64,000 bases of DNA from Phycomyces blakesleeanus NRRL 1555(-) (taxonomy: Eukaryota > Mucoromycota > Mucoromycetes > Mucorales > Phycomycetaceae). Below are positions 1-10,901 of the stretch, piece after piece. Where the stretch lies: positions 1,889,732 through 1,953,731 of the forward strand of contig NW_017265134.1 in NCBI RefSeq assembly GCF_001638985.1, read 5' to 3'. Below the pieces are notes generated by a model. That model had not been told where the DNA came from, made no database searches, and was given only the letters and a program-made list of their open reading frames with translations. Positions within the stretch are counted from its first letter, which is position 1. Each line of letters starts with the position of its first letter. The position numbers were made by a program, and so were the translations under genes.

Positions 1-299
1 CCGAATCTAAACACTTTTATTGGACAATTATGCACGGCTAAACTATAGGATTCACACATGTCATACTACTGCAATACTTCTTGCACTTCATTTCAAATAT
101 TTTTATAGGGATTGTTTTGGAAAAATTGTTTTTATTTAAAAAAAAAAGCTTCTTGCTTATAATATGTACGGCTTGACAATATATAGTCTAATCTAATATA
201 TAAGCTACTACATAATTAATATAATAACAAACCCTTTCATATATTATAATATATAAATACTTCCAATACGATAGAATCCTAAAAAGAAACGCGTGTTTA

Positions 300-1059
300 C
301 GGTATTTCACTAGTAAGAGAAGGCTAAAAAATTATTCAATTATATTAGATTATATAAATATTTATTTTTCTTTAATTTAAATAATATGGTTACTTACCAG
401 TACTTTCATCAGAACCAGGCATAGTGCACATTGACTGTTGTTCTGAAAGGTTTAATAAAACGCATTAGTAAAGATCATGGAATAAAGTTTGGCTTTATTA
501 CTTACCAAAGAAAACCGGTTTTCAAAGACAAGCCATTCAATCAGGTACATAGAAATGTTGGCAGTACTAACAGAGATAGAAAATAAACAAAATTAGATAT
601 AAGAATAAAACAAATAAATACATTATTCAGACTTACCGGATAAATTTCTGCTGTTGGTATGTCTTTATGATGAGCTGAGGAGAGAAAAAGAAAATAATTA
701 ATAAAGAAGCACATACACAATAACCGCGTTTTACCTTTTTGTTCTTGTCCATTAATCAACATGGCAAAGACTTGTAATACTATCAGCAACCACAATAATA
801 ATAAAAGAAAAAACATTAAGAATAAATATAACAGTAGAATAATAAAAACAAATTGCTTACCAGGGTGTGAACTCAAATACATCAACCAGAATAAAAGTAA
901 ATAAAGCCGAAAAGAAACAGGAAAAAAAGAAATAAGAAAAAAATAAAGAAAAAGAAGAAAAAAAAGTGGGCTTTCAAACAGAAGGCAGTTTAGATGAGAA
1001 TTGACTCTAGTAAAATACAATAGTAGTAAAATGAATAGTCCGAAATTATATTGTAACAC
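300..1059 (-). CDS. Putative spliced micro-exon gene of Tnp-1
   Basis: On the minus strand a hydrophobic first exon (about 1059-858, starting MLQYNFGLFILLLLYF) is followed by four short exons of about 45, 38, 61 and 45 nt. The introns are roughly 60-80 nt, with GTAAGY or GTAAAA donors and pyrimidine-rich TTAG or TCAG acceptors (for example donors near 857, 734, 635, 503 and 396). The reading frame through the exons is ambiguous: one path gives a peptide of about 100 residues ending at a TGA in exon 4, while another frame stays open through exons 3 to 6. It runs divergently from the partner gene at 1292, as in the related elements. No family is recognised. It could be a small membrane protein or a non-coding spliced RNA. 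Confidence 0.35.
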
Positions 1060-1291
1060 TAAGTTCTATGTTGAATATTAAAGAAGTTGTTCAAGGTTAT
1101 AAAGGATTTTATAGAAAATAATATATAATCCCTTCCTTTTCTCAGCTATTTCATAAATCTACTTTATATTAACTTATTTTGTATGTATATCTTTGATTAA
1201 ACAAAAATAAATATATTTCAACCCATACATTTATTTTATTTTAATAATTTATTAATATATAAAACTTTAATAAAAATACAATAAAGAAAAA

Positions 1292-2602
1292 ATGCCTTCC
1301 AATAGCAGCAGAAAAACAGACCGTAAAGGAAAAGGAAAAGCATCTGCAAGTATATCTACATCGGCAAACCGTGTTTTGGCTGGCCGTGTTGGACCTCGAG
1401 AAATTGCCCTCAGTTTCTCATCCACAACTATCCAAGATCAGCGATACGCGGAAATTGTTGAAATGTTTAACAAAGTAAACAACAATATCAACGGTGTCAA
1501 GGATGACATTGCTGCTGTCAATAGCAACATGGCAGCCTTTAAAAACAGGATGGGCATTGTTGTTGACACGTCTGGAAAGACACATATGGCATTTGCAGAC
1601 TTTGCAACTGTCTATGCCAACAATCAGACTTGTATGGCTAGTCTAGGACCATCTCTGATGCCATCCTATGTCCCCCAGACCTCCCTCAGTGATGCCGAGA
1701 TTTCTGACATTATCTTGGTAATTAATATTAATATATGTTAGTATCAACAACTTATTAAACAACCTGTATTTAGGAAATATTCGCGGAAAAGTTGTGGGAC
1801 TGGAAGTTCGAGTCTGACGACCCTGCTCTTGTTGCTGAGAACGAGAGTAAGAAGAAGTGGAACTTGAACGAGAAGATTAACCACCGCGATAACGTAGCTG
1901 TTATCAACTACTTGAAGAGCTACATTAGTGCCCAGACTCGTCTAGCTGGTACTCACCCATGGGTGATAAGTGATAAAATAAAGAACAGGTACAAGCACAG
2001 TCATTGTACTTTTCACGAGTCTCCTGAGCAGAAGGCCAAGAAAAACAGCAAGGGGAGAGCAAACAGTAGTACTCTTCAGGTTTGTATATACTATATAAAA
2101 AATTAATTGGTATATTACTATTTTCTCAAGCTACAATCTATATAACCAGATGTCTATCCGACGCAAGTCGACATACATGGACAACTGGGTAGCCATTGAT
2201 GCTGCAATGGGATATAAGACTGGAAACCCTGTTGAGAAGGCCTATCTCAAACTCTTTCAGAAGGATGCCATGTCTGATGGTGAGTCGGATATTGAGATTG
2301 TGGACAATCTTCCACGACGGTGTTTGCATGTGGCTCACCCCACTTGGAGAAGTGAAGAGGTAAATAATATTTAGAATAAATAAATAAGTTTTATAACAAG
2401 AAAAATAAAGAACTAATAAAAATAAATACAGTTCAACAGATTGTTGACAATGGTTGATGACATTGATCGTACCCATCACGTGTTAAATGTGGGCGTGGGA
2501 ACAAAGTCAAGAATGAACAGATATCCAGCAACATTGTTGCCTTGCTCTGTTCCTGCCACTCTGTCCCAGTCATTGCCTCATTGGGCAATCAACGATGAAT
2601 AA
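1292..2602 (+). CDS. Tnp-1 partner protein (coiled-coil/acidic accessory protein of a Tnp2 element)
   Basis: Four exons read well: 1292-1714, 1774-2079, 2150-2359 and 2432-2602, with GT...AG borders. The protein (about 370 aa) starts with a basic Ser/Lys-rich tail, then a helical stretch around residues 45-80 (EIVEMFNKVNNNINGVKDDI). Exon 2 holds a tryptophan-rich block (KLWDWKFESDDPALV). Exon 3 carries MSDGESDIE followed by PTWRSEE, and the C-terminus ends LPHWAINDE. The same ordered motifs recur in other elements here. It lies tail to tail with the transposase, 118 bp away. The position and acidic/basic make-up suggest a DNA-binding or transposase-assisting protein like TnpA of plant CACTA elements, but no domain is recognised, so function is inference. 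Confidence 0.7.
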
Positions 2603-2720
2603 ACATTTTCTTTTTTACTATGTTCTGTTGTAGGGCCAAATAGTAATAATTGAAATTGAATTGATTAAAGGAAATAATAATAATAGAGGATAAATATATA
2701 AGTAAGTGTGTGTATGAGAA

Positions 2721-5700
2721 TTAATAGTAAATTTTTTTTGGTAAAGGAATCGCGAGTTTTTTGTTGACATTTTTTGTAGTTTTGTAATCTACTATTGCAA
2801 CTGTTAGGAGAATCCGATGTACTGGCAGGATGCTTTGAAAATCTTGCTTGTAGAATTCATCCTGTAACAACTCAACTCCTTCTAATTCTCTTGTTTTGTC
2901 CGAAGTGGATTTGAACCATTTGACAAATGCAAATACATGCTGACTACTATGGGGATTTCTGTATGTTAGAGAAGAAACAGTTGGCCTAAAATTGTGAACA
3001 AAAAGGTACTGAATCTCTCCAACATACGCATGTTCCGACCCAGTTCGTTCAGTGAAATATGCTTGTATGTATGATCCGCGGCCATTCGTGCCAATGCACC
3101 CTTTGTAGCTTTGCCCAAGAAGATCAATGGACTTCACCATTTCGATCCAGTCATTGACGAAAGGTGAGTCATCAATTACATCTTTGCAACCTGAGATCTG
3201 TGGATTCTTGTACGCAGCTTGATAGTATCCTACAAGACAATCATATTCATGTTTTGGTATAAATGATAATGGTCTTGTTTTCAATGGCAAGGCGGATGGT
3301 GGCAGGGGCTCGTTTCCACGAATTATCATTGAAAGATTCTGTGAAGCTTCAAGATATTCGGAAATTGAGAAAGAGTGAGAGAGGTAGATGTTAGTGTTGG
3401 TGTTGGTGTTGGTGTTGTTGTTGTTGGTGGTGAACTTATCGAAAATTTCAAAACATGCAAGTGCATGCATAGGTTTCAGAAGTCGATGCACAAAATCTCC
3501 CTTCCACGACTCTTCAATAAACTGTCTCATAAATGTCGATTCGAACCCGTTTCTTCGATTGGTCTTGATATTTTTCAGGACACTATTGTACCTTTCAAAG
3601 CTGAAAAGCCAATAGCCATAGACGGGCCCAAAGTCAATCATTGTTTGGCGTAAGTGCAGATGCAGGTGCATGTTGGGAGAGAGAAGGTCCAGGTCGTACA
3701 ATGTCTCACACCCTTTACAGAATTCTTCTAAGCATTTGTGTCCTTTCTCAATGTCTTCTTCAGAAACACTAGGCTTGGTGAAGTATCTGCATGCGTTAAC
3801 AAACTCTATCCAGTTCTTGAACTCTGGCAACGGCAACACATCCCTTAGAACCACAGGAGAGTACACAAGGCACCAAGACTTCCACTCATCAGCCTGCATA
3901 TAGGGAAATCCCTTGGCAATCTTTGTCCCAAGTGATGTGTAATTGGGCGGCAACACTACCTTCTCAACAGCCTTTTGCATGGCAATGAGTTTTTTATCAT
4001 CGATTAATCCATCCGCAACCCATCTCTCCAGCATTCTTTTGGCAGTGCCTAAGAAAAGATTGTGCATGGAATCGATGATCGTGCAGCGGACAATGTCAAA
4101 GTACTGAAGACGATGCAGTTCGGACCAACGAACACCATGTGCAACTTCAAGACGCTGTCTCTCAGTTGGTTTGGTTGCATTTCTCCAGATCTCTGCATCC
4201 TTACGATTGTCATTCTTAGTGCGAAGGAGCCACTTTGAGAAATCAAATCCAGAATAATCAATGGAACTCGTTCCAGCCAACCTCGAAAATTGACGCTTAC
4301 ACTTGTGGCATGCATTTGTACTTGTATGGGATGTGAACCCACATACTTTCCTTGCAGCAGGTATATCACAGGCAACCATGAGAAGGGCTGCTCGGATAGA
4401 AGTACCATTTGGACATTGGTGAGTCTTAATCTTAATACCTTTGTACAGCTCCATCAACTCATCCACAAGCGGTTTCAGATAGTTATTTATGTCAGAAGTG
4501 CTTGCTTCTTTAGGCCCTGGCATTAACCCAACAAGAATCACGTTCTCCTTCTTGAACCGCTCACTGCGTGGAAGATTATTGATTGCAAGATATATGGCAC
4601 CACAGGAGTAGGTAACACCATCGAATGGCTGAAACCAGTCAATGTTCAGCGTGAGCATGAGTGATTGCTCGGTATCAACAAAAGGTATACCATCTACGTC
4701 TACTATCTCATTCCACATCGCACCATCGTACACGTCAAACAAAGTGCTATCCATTTTCGGGCCGCGGTTCCATGAGTTGATGTTGTTTTCAAAATCCAGG
4801 CGTTGAAAAAACGTCTTTAGGGCTTTCTTGACGGAGTGGAATACATATGTCTTTTTGGGTGCTTTTGACCCGGGACCAGACTTAAACAAGCTGTTGCCAC
4901 ACAAGGAGGTTTTACCAAAATTGGGTGATGTACAACACAAAGGGGCGGCTTCATTATCATATATGGCATGGCATTCGCTACATGCAACATACTTCTTGAC
5001 ACCACTTGTCAACACTTCAAATCCGGCCAAACGTTTGAGGCCAGCAACACTCACTGGAAGGCGGAATGGGTCAAACAAAAACTGCAGTATCTTGTTGATT
5101 ATGGCAATCAGGATTACAGCACCTTCATCTACGATGTATAGCGAGACAAAAAGAGCAACCGAAATAACAATGAATTGGTGAATCAAATTCAATTCTGAGA
5201 TTGATTCCAACAAAGAATCTTTAATTTGATTTTTTTTAAAGAACGTTGATTAACTCTCTATTTTCTAGGATATACTATTATCTAAAGCTGTGTACCTACC
5301 TTCATCATTGTCCATCTCAACATCGAATTCATCTTCATATTCTTCTTCATAAGTGTCACTTGTATACTGGACATTATCTTCAGGGCCAAACACGCAATCC
5401 GTTTCAGAGAAAGGTTGGTTTCTTGTCTGTATATCCAAAATGTCATTTGTGTCATTTAGGTCTACAAAAGCGGAATGTTAGACCCAAATAAATTAATGTA
5501 ATAAAATAAGTTTTCTTACTTCTAAGCTCAGAATTCATTTCAACATCTTCCTGTTCAAATTCAAAACTATCTTCCTCTTGATTTACAGGCTCAGAAACAG
5601 CACTACTAATTGTATCGCATGTGTCTTCATGGGCTACACATTTATTATTATTAGTGTTAGTATTATTATTATTATTATTATTATATAAAATAATAAAAAA

Positions 5701-5906
5701 GGAAATGATATAAAATAAAATAAAATAAAGTAAAGTAAAGCAAATGTATTAACCGTACGCGTTTGAACATGTGTAATATCATGATTATCTTTTTCTTGAT
5801 GACGTTTAAATGTTTTAACAGATACACAATCGAATCCTAGTGTCTTGCTTTTACAGATAGAGCATCGACACTCTTTTCTAACAGTTGGTTTGCGAATAGG
5901 AGCCAT
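2721..5906 (-). CDS. Tnp2-family transposase of Tnp-1
   Basis: A four-exon gene: about 5906-5759, 5633-5520, 5461-5300 and a long open exon 5218-2721. Exon 1 encodes a compact Cys/His module (CRCSICKS ... RHQEKDNH), exons 2-3 are acidic linkers, and exon 4 opens with a hydrophobic segment (HQFIVISVALFVSLYIV). Family landmarks in exon 4 are LNIDWFQPFDG, VACDIPAARK, the Cys pairs in CHKCKRQF and DSMHNLFLGTAKRM, the core of Tnp2-like CACTA transposases; acidic residues in the first, second and fourth are candidate metal ligands. It ends in a conserved IPLPKK tail. No premature stop was found. The ATG at 5906 was chosen because exon 1 has the same 148-nt length and module as the homologous exon at 30650-30503. 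Confidence 0.85.
5641..5690. repeat. TTA trinucleotide microsatellite
   Basis: An interrupted run of TTA/ATT units lies inside the first intron of the Tnp-1 transposase gene. It is the only strong simple repeat in that gene. Confidence 0.8.
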
Positions 5907-6159
5907 TTTAAAATGAAAAGAAAGGTTTACAATAGTATTTAATAGTAAAGAAAGAGACTTCAAAGAAAACACACTTTTATTTTATTTGAGTTTGATGTTG
6001 CATTCTAATGCTACACAGCTGCCAGTAGCTAATAGAGTAGCTTAAAATACTATTCAAATACTTTACTCACAAAAGTGAGCTGAACTACAATTTTACCTAT
6101 TCTGTCTATCAGAACTTAGGTATACTTTACATATGCGAAATTGATCTGTTTTTGCAGTG

Positions 6160-6339
6160 GACATCAATGTCATTGATGGTAGTTGCGTTACTGGTGATCA
6201 CTACACTAATTCTTGTATCCATCAATGTGATATTATTCTTCATGGCCTTCATCTTTTCTTTTATTGCATTCAAAGCTTGTAAAAACTGGACATCAGTGCT
6301 AGCAAGAGAAGGAGCGAGTCTGCGGTTGGGGGTAGACAT
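6160..6339 (-). pseudogene. Exon 1 fragment of a second partner gene, cut by Tnp-1
   Basis: A 60-codon open stretch on the minus strand starts MSTPNRRLAPSLAS and continues into a helical segment (FLQALNAIKEKMKAMKNN). It resembles the beginning of the partner protein at 59903 in composition and layout. Reading frame continuity ends at 6160, where the Tnp-1 terminus begins. The remainder should lie beyond the left end of Tnp-1, outside the window. The assignment rests on resemblance rather than high identity. Confidence 0.5.
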
Positions 6340-7925
6340 TATCTGTAATACATTATAATATTTTCAATTGTTAATATTAGTTCTTTTTTGTAAGAAATAA
6401 TGCATCTATTTTGTTATGTAAATTACAGTAAATTCGCAACATAGATTTGTTGAGATGATATAATCAAGAGTGAGTGACATTGAATTGCAAATATATATAT
6501 TAAGTATTTATAGGTGGTAGTGATGGTTCAGGAACACTTCAAAGATAACTTCTTGAAACACTGAGATGTAAATTGGCCTTGATACATTTTTTGGTCTCAA
6601 TTGATCATCTCTTTTCAGTTTTTTTTTGCTATTGTTTATTGAATAAGCTTTTCAGTATTTTGTTTCAAATGCAGAAAAAAATTTACATGTTTTTCTTTTT
6701 TCTTTTCTGCTCCTTTCCTCTTTTTCAATGTTTGTCATTATTATATTAGTGGCTTTTTTTTTGGCAACATACTTCTTTATTAGGGAGGTTTGTGTAATTT
6801 TGTTTTATCAATCTTTTTTCCAATGTACTAATATGGACAGAAATGTTTTACCAATTTTCTGAAGTTTCATTTCTATGATGAGGTCCACGTCACGGTCGGA
6901 AAATAGAATGCAGCTAAGCTAATGAACATTAACTTGTATTAATGATTAAGTTGATAGTCTGGTAATGCTTGGTCAATCAATTGGCATAAACTATATTGCT
7001 AATTGCAGAATTAGTAATAGAGTGCATAATATATATAATTCAAATATATAATTTTTAAAGAATGACATAAAAGAAGTCATATTAATATAATATATCTACA
7101 TTGTTAAAAGTATATCTTTTAACATATTTTACTTCTACATCTTCCTTTGAATATATTGTTAGTTTAGCAGTTAAAAATAATCTTCAATTATTGGCTGAAG
7201 ACAATTTGTAAAGCTCAAATTGGGCTTACAAAATTTTTGGAAAAGGTGCCCTTTTAACAAAATCATTTTTTAGAAGTATAAAACAAACTATTCCTTTTTA
7301 GATGGGCAATTTCCTTTTTAATTTTGTTAAGAAAATTGCACTGTTGTGTCTAAGGATAACCCTGCCTGTATCCCAGTCATAACTAGTACTCCGGTGTTCT
7401 CACTGTCTGCATCTCTCAACGCATAGATCATCTCTCTGCATCCTTCTGTTTCTGTCTCTGTCTCTGTCTTGTACTGTTGTGGTATGCATAAGCTTACGTA
7501 TACCACAACATGTCCTATCTTTAGCTTCTCTATCTCTCAATATTTAGTAGAAATACTTGCTCAATTGCTATCAATAAAAGACTATCTTTCTTAAGTTCAT
7601 AATCTTCATCTCCCAAGCCTAGTTGCCTAAACTAGCCTTGTATTCCTACATAACTCTGCATAGTTATTACAGCACAAACCTCCCTATTATATTTTTTTAT
7701 AAACAGTAAAAATTAATACATTCTTTTATTATCATAATAGATACTTGTTTGCTCTCATTTATATGCATTCATTTCACAATCGCTGTCCAGATTAATAAAG
7801 GTCAATATTATATTTTGCAAAATTGATATCTATAAAAATCCTTCTGACTTGTTTTTTCTTTATTACAGACTTGATCATCAAGAATAACTGCTACAAATGA
7901 ATTTGGTTCAAAACAGCATAGTAAT
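6340..7925. other. AT-rich region without recognisable gene
   Basis: No open frame with plausible codon use on either strand. 7350-7690 is less AT-rich and pyrimidine-rich, with an AATAAA-like motif near 7570 and the palindrome at 7475-7510, and may be an LTR remnant. The rest is unremarkable. Confidence 0.5.
7475..7510. repeat. Palindrome with LTR-like TGTTGTGG...CCACAACA ends
   Basis: Arms TGTTGTGGTAT and ATACCACAACA enclose a 14-nt centre. The flanks TGTAC and TGTCC differ by one base, as a decayed 5-bp duplication would. Terminal palindromes of this kind occur at the start of some Copia-type LTRs. No partner LTR was found. Confidence 0.35.
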
Positions 7926-7930
7926 GTATA

Positions 7931-8462
7931 TGTTGTAAATGAGTATTGACTACTGCTGTAATTGAGAATAAGTCTGAAGGAAATAATATAAGGCCTCAGC
8001 TATTCCAGTCAAAGGTGTCTACCGATTACTTTATTATTTAACACACAGGTTTAGCATGCATGATAGTGATTATATTTCATATGATGATATCACCATAATA
8101 TGGGATACATCAGTGGATTATTATAAGCATAATTATAACTCATAAACACATTTACTTTCGATGTTAATACTTCATTGGGACTACACACATTTATATAATT
8201 AATCATACATTAATTATCCCAAGATCACGTTGCTCTGATTAAGGCTCAGATAGGATCGATTACCTGACCCCAGTCATATAATTTTCCCAATCCAAAACAA
8301 TATAAATAGCAGTAGTAGTTCAGTGTAGGAACCTGGTCAAACTTTGATACAAAATCTTTCTCAATAAACAAAACCTACACAAGTTCTCACGAATCTTCGT
8401 TCCTAATTTCAAATCTTCAATTCTTCCTCTTAAAAACTTCTTCAACTTCAACCACCACAACA
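7931..8462 (-). mobile_element. Solo LTR, family A, with TSD GTATA
   Basis: A 532-bp unit reads TGTTGTAAATGAG...CCACCACAACA, with TG and CA ends, flanked by GTATA at 7926-7930 and again at 8463-8467. It is homologous along its whole length to 16964-17496 (opposite strand) and to the two nested copies at 47397-48467. No gag or pol sequence is attached, as expected after LTR-LTR recombination. Strand is given relative to the copy at 16964. Confidence 0.9.
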
Positions 8463-8467
8463 GTATA

Positions 8468-9602
8468 TATATATATATTATTTTGATATGTATCTTACAA
8501 AAATAAAGTTTTGTTATAGGTGAACACTGTTGATCCCATCTTTGATTTCCCTTACATTATATTACTAGGAATGACATAACATGGTAAGGATCACTATTTT
8601 ATTTTGTTTTTTAATTATATTAAGATTATAATGTGTTAACATAAAATATTATTCTTTTTCACTAGAGTTCTATCAAGTATTTACAAAGACGATCTATCTC
8701 TGTTAATATATATTCTTGCTACTGGTATATAAATTATTTATTATTTTATTTAATTCACAAAAATTAACGTTTTTTGTTGTTTTTATAGTGAAAGATATCA
8801 TAAGAAACATCATGGATAAGCAATATCAACATCTATTTTTGCTTGCTCTTTTTCAATATTTGTAATGTAAGTATAAAAGTGTACACAAAATATAAAGACA
8901 TACTACATTAAGTGTAGTATCTAGCACACATAACTAATAATTTGTCTATGCTTCTTAAAGACTGTTATATTTCAACAAACAGTCTGTTTTTTTTTATATT
9001 TTCAGGTATTTCTTTTCTGTAAATAATTATTCTATTCAAACAGTATTAAGCAGACCAGTAGAAGCAGTAATGCATATCCAATAAATCAGTACTACAAGAT
9101 TGTTATAGTTTTAAAAACATTCTGTTCTTTCCAAATAAATACTATTATAAACTTTTACTAATAAAGCAATTTCTGAAATTAAAATAAAAACAGTTGAACT
9201 ATACTATGGTTCAGAATCCAAAGAATTGCTCAAGTATTGAATTTAATTGAATATAAAAGATAATGAAGAGGTGTAATATTGAACTATACTACTGTGTCAA
9301 GATAGAAAATAAATATATTATCTACCTTTAAAGCTCCATATAAAACATATAAAAATAAAACCTTAGTTTCAAAAAAGTCTTTTCAATATCCCAAGTCAGA
9401 TCAATACACCAAAAGTGCTGAAGAACCATATCCCTGTCATTTTTATTTGACTCCACACATGTGTAAAGCTGGTCATGACACATTGTGCTAAGACAAACTT
9501 GTTACATGGTGATATGTATCTGGACTCAATGTTAAACCCCATCTTGACAGCTAAGTAACTACACCTTTACACATATGTATGTCAGATCATTTTTCCAGTA
9601 GT
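8468..9602. other. AT-rich spacer, no gene seen
   Basis: Very AT-rich sequence with no credible open frame or RNA gene on either strand. The stretch 9380-9600 is slightly richer in GC but matches nothing else in the window. Confidence 0.5.
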
Positions 9603-9986
9603 TGTATAATCAACAATCTATTAAATGTGATTTGTTTTTTACTATCATTAAGTACAAATAAAATAAAATAATTATTAAGTCATAGTCATGAAGATAATTA
9701 TGCTTGTAAGAAAATATAATAAAAATAATATTAATTCCAAATTGATTTGTTCAGTTAACTATAGTGAGAAAATAAGATACAATATGTGGTTGCGTAAAGT
9801 TATTGTTGACAGAAGGATACTTTTTTGTTGTATTTATTGGTGTTTTGCTCTACAAATAGAAAAATTGCTTTCTATCTAGCCTCGGCTACCATCGGAAAAT
9901 CAAAAAAATAATAGAATATAATTTTTCTAGAATTATAAAGAATTCTACAACGTCACCGCATTGCTGGACAACCAAAATTTTGTTAA
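9603..9986 (+). repeat. Repeat D, partial copy
   Basis: Matches 22003-22394 in the same orientation and 46288-46620 in the opposite one. It keeps the shared terminus that ends GAAATTTTGTTAA but lacks the far half of the repeat. Unlike the two other copies that keep this terminus, no tRNA gene follows within 200 bp. The 63-codon open frame inside it is not conserved between copies and is not a gene. Confidence 0.75.
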
Positions 9987-10555
9987 CGTTTAATCATTTT
10001 TACAAACTCTGTATCAAAACTGTTGCGTGTGATATGTAGTTGTGTGTAGAAGATGTACAAGAAAAGATAATTGTATATAAGAAGAGGAATTGAAAAGAGG
10101 AATTGAGGGTTTGGGTTTGATATCAGATAAATTGAGGTAATAAAATAGTCTCTTTGTTACCAAATAGAAGAGTTAAAGAAATTAAAAAGAAAACTAACAC
10201 TAAGGTAAGAGTGTAAATAATTTGAATGATTAGAGAAATAGTTAAACTAAAAGAAGTCAAGTAAATAATACTAATTCTAAAGAGTTAACTATGAGGAAGA
10301 AATGTTTCATAGAGTAAAGGATTTAGCTAAAGGGAAATTTATTATGGTAAATTTACTAAGAGATAAATAAAAAGGGAAATTGGAATAAAATAATAAAATA
10401 AAAGGGGATGGTCAATCTTCCATGAAGACTTGACAGAAAAATAAATAAAATGAAAGAAATTTCACAAGAGAGATCAGAGATAATAGACAGTGTCTTGAAG
10501 AAAACTTGTATCAGAAAAATTTGACAGTTGTTTATTGATTGATTTTAGAGAGATA
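9987..10555. other. AT-rich spacer left of the Helitron
   Basis: Purine-rich, AT-rich sequence without a supported gene; it abuts the Helitron terminus at 10556. Confidence 0.45.
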
Positions 10556-10605
10556 CTAGGGGAGCGGTGCTCCCCCCCCCCCCTTTGGGGGGGCCCCAGA
10601 TCCTA
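10556..10605 (-). repeat. Helitron 3'-terminal hairpins
   Basis: Two adjacent stem-loops: GGGGAGCGGTGCTCCCC at 10559-10575 and a C-run/TTT/G-run stem up to about 10597. Helitrons use a short terminal hairpin as a replication stop signal; the doubled, pure G:C second stem is unusual in this AT-rich context. Confidence 0.75.
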
Positions 10606-10901
10606 CCAGACCTTAATAAAAAACCTTTTCCTATAGGAAGTTCGAGTGCTGTATAGCATAATTAATATGGTTATTTATTTATTCTCTTTTTATTTATAAG
10701 TTTATTTGATGAATAGAAAAAGTTATACTATAATGGTATAGACATATATATGAAATTGAAAAAAATAAGAATAAAAAAAGATCTTTGGATGTTGCATAAA
10801 TATAAAATAGCATGAAAAGTACATAAAGTTGACAGTAATAAAAGAAAAGGGCATACTTTTGTAGAATTTAAGTTATAGATTATAGGCATAAGATTTCGGG
10901 T

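Larger units (their letters stand above)
1..6159 (-). mobile_element. Tnp-1: CACTA-superfamily (Tnp2) DNA transposon, left end outside window
   Basis: The right terminus, read on the minus strand, begins CACTGCAAAAACAG at 6159, matching the ends of the related elements in this window. The left terminus is not seen, so the element runs off the window. Contents in order: micro-exon gene (minus), partner gene (plus), transposase (minus). The three bases beyond the terminus (6160-6162, GAC) would be one copy of the target duplication; the other copy is outside. The insertion lies in a coding exon of an unrelated partner gene (6160-6339). Both main genes are open, making this the best preserved of the CACTGCAAAA group here. 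Confidence 0.8.

Noticed and set aside
541..1059. A 172-codon hydrophobic frame on the minus strand
   Set aside because: It reads through at least two strong introns and is only the artefact of T-rich intron sequence; only its first part was kept, as exon 1 of the micro-exon gene.
10573..10597. C-run/G-run considered as telomere-like repeat or assembly gap filler
   Set aside because: It forms a perfect stem beside a canonical Helitron CTAG terminus, which explains it better.
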